A DNA stretch of 36,249 bases. It comes from Bacteroidota bacterium. GTDB taxonomy: Bacteria; Bacteroidota; Bacteroidia; Bacteroidales; UBA4417. Position 1 is the first letter of the stretch, and each line of letters opens with the position of its first letter. Below the pieces are notes generated by a model. The model ran no database searches, had not been told where the DNA came from, and saw only the letters and a list, made by a program, of their open reading frames with translations. The DNA lies in the NCBI GenBank assembly GCA_013376995.1, contig JACAAZ010000020.1, positions 60,414-96,662 on the forward strand, read 5' to 3'. This document shows, in pieces, positions 23,275 through 30,545 of the stretch. Both the position numbers and the translations under genes were made by a program.

Positions 23275-24264
23275 TTACTTGATTATCAGCTTCATGACCT
23301 TGGTTGAACGGGTCATGTTGTCCGTAACCCTAACCAGGTAAATACCTGATGACAGGTCTGAGCACGAATACCTGTTGTTTTCGTTATCCAGAGACTCAGT
23401 CCGGATAATTTTCCCGAGTTCATTCATAATATCAACGGAGCCATTCTTTACCTGGGAGTTATGGATGAAGAATTCGGACCGGGCAGGGTTGGGAAACAAC
23501 TCACATCCTTGTGCAGTGAATGGTTCCAGTCCAAGGAATGATGCTGACTGAACTTCAATATCATCCAGCCTGAGACGGGGCCTTGTGCCTCCACTCCCGG
23601 CAGAGGATTCAAAATAGATCCAACGGACCTGAACAACGGATTTATTATTACATTCCGAAGGAAGGACTGTGGGCCCCAGTGTCAGAGAATCACCGGTAGT
23701 AGTTCCTGCAACAAATTCAACGGGACCGGGTACATCTGTAAAATTGCCACTTGATCCTACCCTGTATTGAAGCCGAAGGTTCCAGATCCTGGGTGTGGAA
23801 GGAGATCCGTTACCATCGCCGGGAACCATTGTTTCACTTTTCCATTGTACACTTATACTTGACCTGGCGCTTGTATTCAGGGAGAGTAAGGCTGCACCCA
23901 TGAAGCGTTTGCTTGCCGTGCCTGAACTGCAGTCGTTATACTGCGAATTACTTGTTGTTACAAAACCAATTCCCTTGTACATATATCCATTCACGCGAGG
24001 CCTTTTTGACATATTGTACGGGCATGAGAAATCCGTAGCACTGTCATCATAAAAGGGAGCAATGTGATTAGATGGTACGAACTGGAATATCATATTTGAA
24101 GGGTAGGTTCCGGCCGCGCTTAGAGAGTCCCAGGAAGTGAAATGATAGCTTCCCAATGAAAGATTGTATGGACTGGGATAAGTTTGTGCTTTTGTTTCAG
24201 TATTCAGGAATAGAAAAACTGAACATACCAAAATGATAGTAGGAATTACTTTGAAGGGCTTCAT
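23275..24264 (-). CDS. Secreted beta-sandwich protein with T9SS type A sorting domain
   Basis: This 329-aa protein has a signal peptide (IPTIILVCSVFLFLNTETKAQ). A beta-rich, jelly-roll-like region (about 30-245) has SSISVQWKSETMVPGDGNG, NLRLQYRVGSSGNFTDV and RPRLRLDDIEVQSASF, a pattern seen in lectin-like modules of secreted Bacteroidota enzymes. The end is a classic T9SS type A domain (about 255-329: ELFPNPARSEFFIHN, VDIMNELGKIIRTESL, LSSGIYLVRVTD, STKVMKLIIK). It lies only 30 bp after the zinc phospholipase/nuclease-like gene, probably in one operon with it, and may help that enzyme bind at the surface. No catalytic motif is recognised. Confidence 0.82.
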   Translation of the reverse strand: MKPFKVIPTIILVCSVFLFLNTETKAQTYPSPYNLSLGSYHFTSWDSLSAAGTYPSNMIFQFVPSNHIAPFYDDSATDFSCPYNMSKRPRVNGYMYKGIGFVTTSNSQYNDCSSGTASKRFMGAALLSLNTSARSSISVQWKSETMVPGDGNGSPSTPRIWNLRLQYRVGSSGNFTDVPGPVEFVAGTTTGDSLTLGPTVLPSECNNKSVVQVRWIYFESSAGSGGTRPRLRLDDIEVQSASFLGLEPFTAQGCELFPNPARSEFFIHNSQVKNGSVDIMNELGKIIRTESLDNENNRYSCSDLSSGIYLVRVTDNMTRSTKVMKLIIK

Positions 24265-24294
24265 AAAATTGATTGTAAAGGCAGGTTGTGAATG

Positions 24295-25407
24295 TTATAA
24301 ATGAACGATCTTTCTAACACGCATCGAATCTTCGGTTGTCATTACCATGTAATAAACGCCAGGTGCAATGTTTCCTGGATTCCATTCCAATTCGTAATAT
24401 CCTTTTGACTTGTTTTCATGCAGGAGTTGATCCACAAGCTTACCCGAAAGGTCTAAAACCTTAATATCCACCAGGTTATTTTCGATAAGTGAATAGCGGA
24501 TTTTTGCTGAATTTTCAAAAGGATTGGGGGTAAGCTGGGCAAGGTAACTTCCATGGGCCATCTCGTATTCTTCAATTGCATTGGCCGAGATCGATGGTTT
24601 GCCAGCTTTTACCCAGGCTGTATAGATCAACTCAGTAAGCGAATGTGAAGCATTTTTCATGAGTTGCGTAGTGAACCCTTTTGATTTATCCCACAATGCA
24701 GTGGTATATATATCATTATTCGTTGCACCTCCCGCAATAGCTGTGGCATAATCGTCTGCCAGGAGAACAGAATCGATATACTTATAATTGTTGTAGATAT
24801 ATTTGAACACGTATGAAGTAACATCCGGAACAACAGAAACTGAATCCCCCGTATAAATGATCTGATCTACAAATTTTCTTATCATGGTAGACTCGTACCT
24901 GGAATGAATCCCGTGGTTTCCAGTTTCATCTCCATCATAATTCTTTGTGATATGCAGGGGCATATGGCCATCACCAACATAATGCCCCAGATCAGCAGCG
25001 ACAACCTTGGCATTTTCAAGATCATTGAGTTCGAAGAAATGCTGAAGCAGGTCAACGGTAGCGACCGTAGCATATGGCAGAATTCCATTATCATACACAA
25101 ATGTATGCCCGTATAAACCGGTAACTGAATCAAGCGTTTGAGGAATCCTGCCCTGAAGCAGAAATGCATAGTAACTGTCTATGTCAATATAATGTTTTGG
25201 CGACTCATTCGGATCATCCTGCTTACGGTAATCAGCATCTGACGCATGGTCAGCAAGAAAAGATGCCCAAAGGTTAAAGTCCTGCATTTCCTGGTTATAT
25301 GATAACGCAGAAGCCTCACTGATTTTTTTGTGGCCGTATGATCCCCAACCACCGGTCAGGAGTGCTAATACAGTGATTACTAGTATGTAAGAGAGATTTT
25401 TTTTCAA
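24295..25407 (-). CDS. Zinc-dependent phospholipase C / S1-P1 nuclease superfamily enzyme with T9SS domain
   Basis: This 370-aa protein starts at TTG 25407; the reading MKKNLSYILVITVLALLTGG gives a perfect signal peptide. The mature protein would begin at or near Trp21 (WGSYGHKKI), as in zinc phospholipase C and S1/P1 nucleases, where the N-terminal Trp helps bind the tri-zinc centre. Further metal-ligand motifs are FLADHASDADYRK, PKHYIDID, ADLGHYVGDGHMPLH and NHGIHSRYE. A type A T9SS domain closes the protein (about 290-370: LTPNPFENSAKIRYSL, VLDLSGKLVDQLL, APGVYYMVMTT). It would hydrolyse phosphodiesters (phospholipid or nucleic acid) outside the cell. It is the first gene of a probable two-gene operon. 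Confidence 0.85.
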   Translation of the reverse strand: MKKNLSYILVITVLALLTGGWGSYGHKKISEASALSYNQEMQDFNLWASFLADHASDADYRKQDDPNESPKHYIDIDSYYAFLLQGRIPQTLDSVTGLYGHTFVYDNGILPYATVATVDLLQHFFELNDLENAKVVAADLGHYVGDGHMPLHITKNYDGDETGNHGIHSRYESTMIRKFVDQIIYTGDSVSVVPDVTSYVFKYIYNNYKYIDSVLLADDYATAIAGGATNNDIYTTALWDKSKGFTTQLMKNASHSLTELIYTAWVKAGKPSISANAIEEYEMAHGSYLAQLTPNPFENSAKIRYSLIENNLVDIKVLDLSGKLVDQLLHENKSKGYYELEWNPGNIAPGVYYMVMTTEDSMRVRKIVHL

Positions 25408-25438
25408 TGTAACAGCATGTTTCTGGTGAGAATAGATT

Positions 25439-25446
25439 CAAAAGTA
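25439..25446 (-). promoter_or_regulatory. Candidate -7 element TACTTTTG
   Basis: On the minus strand TACTTTTG matches TAnnTTTG and ends 31 nt before the TTG start at 25407. No TTTG is found at the -33 position. Confidence 0.4.
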
Positions 25447-25580
25447 ATATTAAAAATGAGTCAACAATAAAAAATGATGAAATACCTTTGAGAAAGAGGA
25501 TCTTGGATTGCTGAAAGCTTACAAATAGCGACAAAGTTCTATCTTAGCGTCCAGTTTTCACAATCATAAAAAAACTGCTT

Positions 25581-26798
25581 TTGAATCGTTTTGACACTAT
25601 AATTATAGGTGGAGGGCCAGCAGGTATTTTTGCAGCCATAAACTGTGATCATGGTGATGTTCTTCTTCTGGAGCGAAATGAGAAACCAGGAAAAAAACTT
25701 TTGATTGCAGGTTCGGGAAGGTGCAATATAACACACGAAGGACAAATAAAGGATTTCTATGACCATTATGGTAAAAATGGCAAGTTCCTTAAGGTTGCGT
25801 TGCATACATTTACTAATATTGATTTAATTAACTTTTTCTCATCCAGGGGATTAAATACCATCACCGACAAGAACGGCAAAGTGTTTCCATATACCGAAAG
25901 GTCAGGAGATGTGCTGAGTTTACTACTTTCAGAATCAGCTAAGAAGGGCGTGCAGTTGCGAACACATGAGAAAGTTACAAACATAGGAATCCGAGAAGAT
26001 TTCTTTAAAGTCATATCATCTGTTAGTGAATACCGATGCAGGAAACTGGTAATTGCAACCGGAGGATTATCCTACCCAAAAACCGGTTCAACAGGTGATG
26101 GCTATCTATTCGCCAGGCAGTTGGGGCATACCATTGTTCCTACCAGGCCCTCCCTTACACCTGTTTTTGTTTCAGATTTTCCCTTTGTTGACCTTGCCGG
26201 CGTCTCATTAACTGACCGGAAAATCTCCATTTTTCGTGAGAACAGGAAAATTGATGAGCATACAGGAGATATTGGTTTTACCCATAAAGGTTTATCAGGT
26301 CCCGGTATCCTGGATTTTTCCAGGTCAATAATGGAAAAGGATGAACTCCGCATTAATTTTTTGGATATTTCATCTGAAGAACTGCGAAACCTGATCATCG
26401 AATCAACTGAAAAACAGGGGAAAGCCACATTGCAGACTTTTTTCAAATCCCATGAACTTCCCCGAAGCCTGGTGAAAGCTCTTCTTGATCAGGCAGGTAT
26501 AGATCCGGAATGCACACTTGCCCGGGTAACCAGGGACATGCGGAATTGCTTAATCCGCTTCTTTTGTGAATGTTCGTTTAAGATTGATAGGGTAGGTGGA
26601 TACAACATGGCCATGGTAACTACCGGAGGAGTTAACCTCGATGAGATTAATCCAAAAAACATGGAATCCCGCCTGGTGCCGAATCTCTTTTTTATCGGAG
26701 AAGTTCTTGATATTGATGGCGACACCGGAGGGTATAACCTCCAGGCTGCCTTTTCTACTGGCTATCTTGCAGCTCAAGCCCTGAATTCCAGGCACTGA
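25581..26798 (+). CDS. HI0933/BaiN-family flavoprotein, NAD(P)/FAD-dependent oxidoreductase
   Basis: This 405-aa protein starts at TTG 25581, directly before FDTIIIGGGPAGIFAAINC, the FAD-binding Rossmann motif; no ATG fits. ERNEKPGKKLLIAGSGRCNITH is the family hallmark (read as two overlapping parts, GKKLLIAGSGRCN being most characteristic). ATGGLSYPKTGSTGDGY and the end motif GGYNLQAAFSTGYLAA complete the fold. These flavoproteins are widespread; some gut relatives reduce bile-acid intermediates, but most have no known substrate. It is cytoplasmic. It is divergent from the phospholipase-like gene, with 173 bp between the two starts, and is followed by the cytochrome gene after 134 bp. Confidence 0.92.
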   Translation: MNRFDTIIIGGGPAGIFAAINCDHGDVLLLERNEKPGKKLLIAGSGRCNITHEGQIKDFYDHYGKNGKFLKVALHTFTNIDLINFFSSRGLNTITDKNGKVFPYTERSGDVLSLLLSESAKKGVQLRTHEKVTNIGIREDFFKVISSVSEYRCRKLVIATGGLSYPKTGSTGDGYLFARQLGHTIVPTRPSLTPVFVSDFPFVDLAGVSLTDRKISIFRENRKIDEHTGDIGFTHKGLSGPGILDFSRSIMEKDELRINFLDISSEELRNLIIESTEKQGKATLQTFFKSHELPRSLVKALLDQAGIDPECTLARVTRDMRNCLIRFFCECSFKIDRVGGYNMAMVTTGGVNLDEINPKNMESRLVPNLFFIGEVLDIDGDTGGYNLQAAFSTGYLAAQALNSRH

Positions 26799-26856
26799 AT
26801 TTTTCCTGCAATCAAAAAACTTCCTCAGTTGTTTATTTCCGTTAAGTTAAATCCAA

Positions 26857-26873
26857 ACAGGATGGTATCCTGT
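26857..26873. promoter_or_regulatory. Operator-like palindrome ACAGGAT-GGT-ATCCTGT
   Basis: Perfect 7-bp arms surround a 3-nt centre, 60 bp before the ATG of the cytochrome lipoprotein gene. Its size fits a dimeric regulator. No known consensus was matched. Confidence 0.35.
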
Positions 26874-26932
26874 GTCACAGATGTTGGATGTTATTTAGCA
26901 ATAATGCACAGTACCTGTTCAAACAAAGAATT

Positions 26933-27547
26933 ATGAAAATGAGAATTATTACATTAAGTATGGTTTGTGCTTTCTCCTTAATACTGCTATCGAATTGTAA
27001 GAATAAAGCTACAACGGATTCAAACTCTCCTGCGACTTCAAATCCAGGTAATTATAATGGATTTGGAAGCCAGATTGCATGGGGGCAGCATCTTGTCAGG
27101 GTTTCAGGATGCAACGATTGTCATACTCCTAAAATGATGACAGCCAGAGGTCCAGCTGATGATACTACCAAGTTATTGTCAGGACATCCGGAGAAGGTTC
27201 CGGCACCAGAGGTAGATCGTAAGGCAATGGAAAGCAAAGGCCTTGCGGTAACCAATACATTGACAGTATGGGTTGGGCCCTGGGGTATTTCTTACGCAGC
27301 TAATTTAACTTCTGATCCTACAGGTATTGGGAATTGGAATGAAAGTAATTTTATCACGTCAATGCGAAACGGGAAGTTCAAGGGTATATCAAATGAGCGG
27401 GATCTTTTGCCTCCAATGCCCTGGCAATGGTATAAGTATATGACGGATGATGAGCTGAAAGCGATTTTTGCCTATCTGAAATCGACCAAACCCATACATA
27501 ATATTGTACCTGAAGCTGTGCCACCAGCTTTAGCACAAATGAGATAG
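26933..27547 (+). CDS. Cytochrome c lipoprotein, single heme
   Basis: With ATG 26933 the protein has 204 aa; an upstream in-frame ATG at 26888 would put a long hydrophilic stretch before the signal. The signal ends in a lipobox (LLSNC, Cys22). One heme motif CNDCH lies at residues 60-64, preceded by AWGQHLVRVSG. Candidate axial methionines occur late (LLPPMPWQWYKYM), and the end TDDELKAIFAYLKSTKPIHN is the typical last helix of class I cytochromes c. It would carry electrons at the periplasmic membrane face. It is similar to cytochromes that accompany alcohol or sugar dehydrogenases. Its partner is not encoded nearby. Confidence 0.88.
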   Translation: MKMRIITLSMVCAFSLILLSNCKNKATTDSNSPATSNPGNYNGFGSQIAWGQHLVRVSGCNDCHTPKMMTARGPADDTTKLLSGHPEKVPAPEVDRKAMESKGLAVTNTLTVWVGPWGISYAANLTSDPTGIGNWNESNFITSMRNGKFKGISNERDLLPPMPWQWYKYMTDDELKAIFAYLKSTKPIHNIVPEAVPPALAQMR

Positions 27548-27717
27548 GTGACGGATTATCAAAAGATACATCCTGTGTACAAGAGTGCAAATATTTGAAT
27601 ACACAAATTATTGAACAGGAATCAAGAGTGCTTTGTAAGTGATAATTTTGATTCCGCTAAGATGGATAGCTTCACGGATGAATTTTTAGCCACAAAGGCT
27701 CAATCCCTCTGAATAGA

Positions 27718-27753
27718 ACGGCCCGGTTAAAGCACTATGCCTTTCCGGGCCGT
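27718..27753. terminator. Hairpin between convergent genes, probable bidirectional terminator
   Basis: ACGGCCCGG (27718-27726) and CCGGGCCGT (27745-27753) form a perfect 9-bp GC-rich stem around an 18-nt loop. It lies between the cytochrome gene (+) and the small secreted protein gene (-). T-runs on both sides are weak. Confidence 0.55.
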
Positions 27754-27771
27754 TTCAATGGCAGTGCGACC

Positions 27772-28251
27772 TTAGCTCATTAATTTTACTCCGAACCGCG
27801 ACAGAAGTGATTTTACATTATGGTCGTCAGTGAAAGTGATGAACCTGCCATTTTTAAATATGTAGTAACGGTAAATGGGGTTCGAGGGTGCAATAGTTCC
27901 GGTAAATGGATCATATTGAGTGCAACTGCTACAATATCTGTACATTTTGTATCCATTGCGGGAACTAATGAACTGCATATATGCCCAACCTGTAGTATCA
28001 AGGTTTTTATTAACGACGGGAAGCTTTTCGTACAAGGCTCCCCTGAGGGAATAAGCATCTATAATAGCAGTCGAAATTTTCATTTTATCACCATCGGGTG
28101 TAAGGATCCTGAAACTCGATGGGCCAACATGAATTTCATCGCAGAAATAGGTTTCATCACCAACAATAACATAGCTTTCAACTTTGTTGCTATTAGACTT
28201 GGCGCCAGTAATAAGCAGCATCAGGCAGAATATTATCGTGAGCTTTTTCAT
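27772..28251 (-). CDS. Small secreted protein of unknown function
   Basis: This 159-aa protein has a signal peptide (MKKLTIIFCLMLLITGAKS). I do not recognise the mature part. Visible are ESYVIVGDETYFCDEIHVGP near its start, a CSSC pair in YRYCSSCTQYDPFTG, and an aromatic end YRYYIFKNGRFITFTDD. Mature cysteines number three (one in TYFCDE, two in CSSC). A strong AAGGAGG site 7 nt before the ATG suggests high expression. It converges with the cytochrome gene and stands 206 bp downstream of the LytTR regulator gene, whose transcript it might share. It may be a soluble periplasmic or exported protein; function unknown. Confidence 0.7.
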   Translation of the reverse strand: MKKLTIIFCLMLLITGAKSNSNKVESYVIVGDETYFCDEIHVGPSSFRILTPDGDKMKISTAIIDAYSLRGALYEKLPVVNKNLDTTGWAYMQFISSRNGYKMYRYCSSCTQYDPFTGTIAPSNPIYRYYIFKNGRFITFTDDHNVKSLLSRFGVKLMS

Positions 28252-28258
28252 ATTTTTT

Positions 28259-28265
28259 CCTCCTT
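28259..28265 (-). promoter_or_regulatory. Strong Shine-Dalgarno AAGGAGG
   Basis: On the minus strand AAGGAGG lies 7 nt before the ATG at 28251. It confirms the start of the 159-aa protein and is stronger than most sites in this window. Confidence 0.65.
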
Positions 28266-28457
28266 GTTTTTATTAATAAATACTAAGAACTTATACATGT
28301 AAAAATATATAACATATTGATCATGAATCAAATGTAATCTATGATCCCCCGAGAATTTCCGGCGAATGACATTCCTTAGTAAAACACGATTTGGGCGAAA
28401 AATAGAAGCAGCTTGGCGATTAAATATAGCAATGCCAGATATCTTTAACTAGTCAAT

Positions 28458-29198
28458 CTATGACATTTTACGCTTCTCAATCAGGTCGAAGAAGTTTTTC
28501 TGGTAAGTATCAGAAATAGGTATATGTTCATTGCCGATTTTTATATGTTTTCTTTCGACAAATTCAATTTTATCAATAGCTACAAAATATGATTTATGTA
28601 CCCTGCAGAACTGCGGTTCATGAAGGATATCCTCAATTCGTTTTGCGTTCATCAGGGTCATGATCCTGCGGTTTTTTGTGACAATCCGCCAATAGTCACC
28701 CATTCCCTCCACATAGAGAACTTCAGAAGTTTCAACTTTTTCTATGCGCGTTTCGGTCTTGACAAAGAAATAGGTGCTATTCCCTGTCTCCTGGCTAAGA
28801 ATATGATCTGTTTTTTCGACTGGGATATCTGCTGCTTCCTTCTGCATGCGTTCGGTTACCTTGTTTACTCCTTTGATAAAGCGTTCGAAGGAAATAGGTT
28901 TCAGCATATAATCCACTACATCGAGGTCAAAGCCTTGAAGAGCATAATTGTCGTAGGCGGTGGTTAGTATTACAAAGGGTTTTTGCTGCATGGAATTGAG
29001 CATCTGAATACCCGTTAACTCTTCCATCTGAATATCAAGAAACATCAGGTCAATAGGGTTCTCACGGAGGTATTGCAATGTATCGATTGCATTGCTGAAG
29101 GTGTGCATCAGGTTCAGAAAGGGAACTTTGGAACAATAGGCCCTGATAATGTCGAGTGCCAGAGGTTCGTCATCTATAGCTATACAGTTAATTTTCAT
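28458..29198 (-). CDS. LytR/AlgR-type response regulator (REC-LytTR)
   Basis: This 246-aa protein has an N-terminal receiver domain (AIDDEPLALDIIRAY, phosphorylation site D55 in LMFLDIQME, ILTTAYDNYALQGFDLDVVDYMLKPI with the conserved Thr/Ala and Lys). A LytTR DNA-binding domain follows (about 145-240: FFVKTETRIEKVETSEVLYV, DYWRIVTKNRRIMTLMNAKR, FCRVHKSYFVAIDKIEFV). It would be phosphorylated by the kinase encoded 20 bp upstream and bind direct-repeat DNA sites. Targets are unknown. The two genes form the standard Bacteroidota LytS/LytTR pair. The call is firm. Confidence 0.95.
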   Translation of the reverse strand: MKINCIAIDDEPLALDIIRAYCSKVPFLNLMHTFSNAIDTLQYLRENPIDLMFLDIQMEELTGIQMLNSMQQKPFVILTTAYDNYALQGFDLDVVDYMLKPISFERFIKGVNKVTERMQKEAADIPVEKTDHILSQETGNSTYFFVKTETRIEKVETSEVLYVEGMGDYWRIVTKNRRIMTLMNAKRIEDILHEPQFCRVHKSYFVAIDKIEFVERKHIKIGNEHIPISDTYQKNFFDLIEKRKMS

Positions 29199-29218
29199 CC
29201 TGAAGCGGAGTTAGATTA

Positions 29219-30253
29219 TCAATTGGTTGTTTGAACTTCAAGTTTGATGTAGAACTTATCTTCTTCATCCAATATCTGCAGTTCATGTTTACCAGGATAT
29301 AACAGTTCCAGCCTTCTTTTAATGTTCTGCAAACCTATTCCACCAATTTCATCGTTTTGAACAAGCAGGTTCTTCTTCTTGAAATTAGTAACTTCAAACG
29401 TAATTTTTCCATTAATGGATTTCAAGGAAATAATAATGCCGGGGGTATGGTTTTTCCCCCCATGTTTAAATGCATTCTCCACAAATGGAATCAAAAGCAT
29501 GGGGGCAATGGTCTGATTTTCATTATCACCTTCTATCTGGAAGTCAACATAATCAGTCTGATTGATCCTCAGTTCCTGTAATTCAATAAAACTTTTGAGG
29601 TAATCGACTTCCTTTTCAAGTTGAACCACATTGCTGTTACTGTCATAAAGCATATAACGCATTATTCTCGAGAGCTTCATTACAGCAGCAGGAGCTTCAT
29701 CCGATTTTTTGTAGACCAGGGAATAAATGTTATTGAGTGTATTGAATAAAAAGTGAGGATTGACCTGAGATCTCAGGAGGGCAAGTTCACTGGATTGTTG
29801 TTGGTTAATGAGTTCATCCTTAAGTTTTTGTGAATCGAACCAATCAATCATGAAACGAATCAGAACCGCATAAATGCCTGTAATGATCACCAGCCGGAAT
29901 TCATTCCAAACCCAATCACTATTAAATACAAGATCCTTTTTGGGCAGATGACCTATGTATTTCCAAAAACCAAAGTTCAACGGAACCCGGATGGAAGTAA
30001 TCAGCAATATGAGGAGGATTACTGCAAGAATATTTAAAGGTTTCAGCCTGATCTTCAGTAATTGCCTGAAGCTGAAATAGATAGTGTAGAATGAGAAGAT
30101 ATTAAGTACCGTATTGATAAAGACATCCTTGAAATAAATATAGTTTTCAAGATTGGCTGAATCCAGTTTGTTGATGTAGAAAGGGAAAAGTCCCTGGTTA
30201 ATGATGTATATCCAGTAGACAATGTGGATGAGTATTTTGTACTTTTTTTTCAT
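29219..30253 (-). CDS. LytS-type sensor histidine kinase (HisKA_7TM-less, four-helix)
   Basis: This 344-aa protein has four hydrophobic helices in its first 140 residues, a short coiled linker (SQKLKDELINQQQSSELALL) and the His_kinase/LytS domain with the phospho-acceptor H167 in RSQVNPHFLFNTLNN. The ATP-binding part shows MLLIPFVENAFKHGGKN (N box) and GGIGLQNIKRRLELLYP (G box). There is no large periplasmic domain, so the signal is probably sensed in or near the membrane. It is the first gene of the pair with the LytTR regulator. About 290 bp separate it from the M13 peptidase gene. Confidence 0.94.
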   Translation of the reverse strand: MKKKYKILIHIVYWIYIINQGLFPFYINKLDSANLENYIYFKDVFINTVLNIFSFYTIYFSFRQLLKIRLKPLNILAVILLILLITSIRVPLNFGFWKYIGHLPKKDLVFNSDWVWNEFRLVIITGIYAVLIRFMIDWFDSQKLKDELINQQQSSELALLRSQVNPHFLFNTLNNIYSLVYKKSDEAPAAVMKLSRIMRYMLYDSNSNVVQLEKEVDYLKSFIELQELRINQTDYVDFQIEGDNENQTIAPMLLIPFVENAFKHGGKNHTPGIIISLKSINGKITFEVTNFKKKNLLVQNDEIGGIGLQNIKRRLELLYPGKHELQILDEEDKFYIKLEVQTTN

Positions 30254-30489
30254 TTTCCGGGTTGAATTTTACCGGGTTTGTAGAAGTTGTGTCTTGCAGG
30301 TATAGGGTAATAATCGGATGACTTTCATATCTCTATGTAAGAGCCTTATTAAAGTTTCAATTACAAATTAAACATAATAAATGGTTAGATTCAAGCTCTA
30401 ATCGATGTAACTATTGGAACATACGTTGAATGATATTGAATATCCGGTCAGTAGGGTGATCAAATTTGCAGGAATCTGTAAGAAAGATA

Positions 30490-30524
30490 CAAAATAAAAG
30501 CCCTGTTACCTAAACAGGGCTTTT
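30490..30524 (-). terminator. Rho-independent terminator of the M13 peptidase gene
   Basis: AAAAGCCCTGTT (30496-30507) and AACAGGGCTTTT (30513-30524) form a perfect 12-bp stem around a 5-nt loop. On the minus strand TTTTATTTTG follows. It begins 22 nt after the stop codon of the peptidase gene. Confidence 0.9.
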
Positions 30525-30545
30525 AAACATCAAATTATTGTCAGG

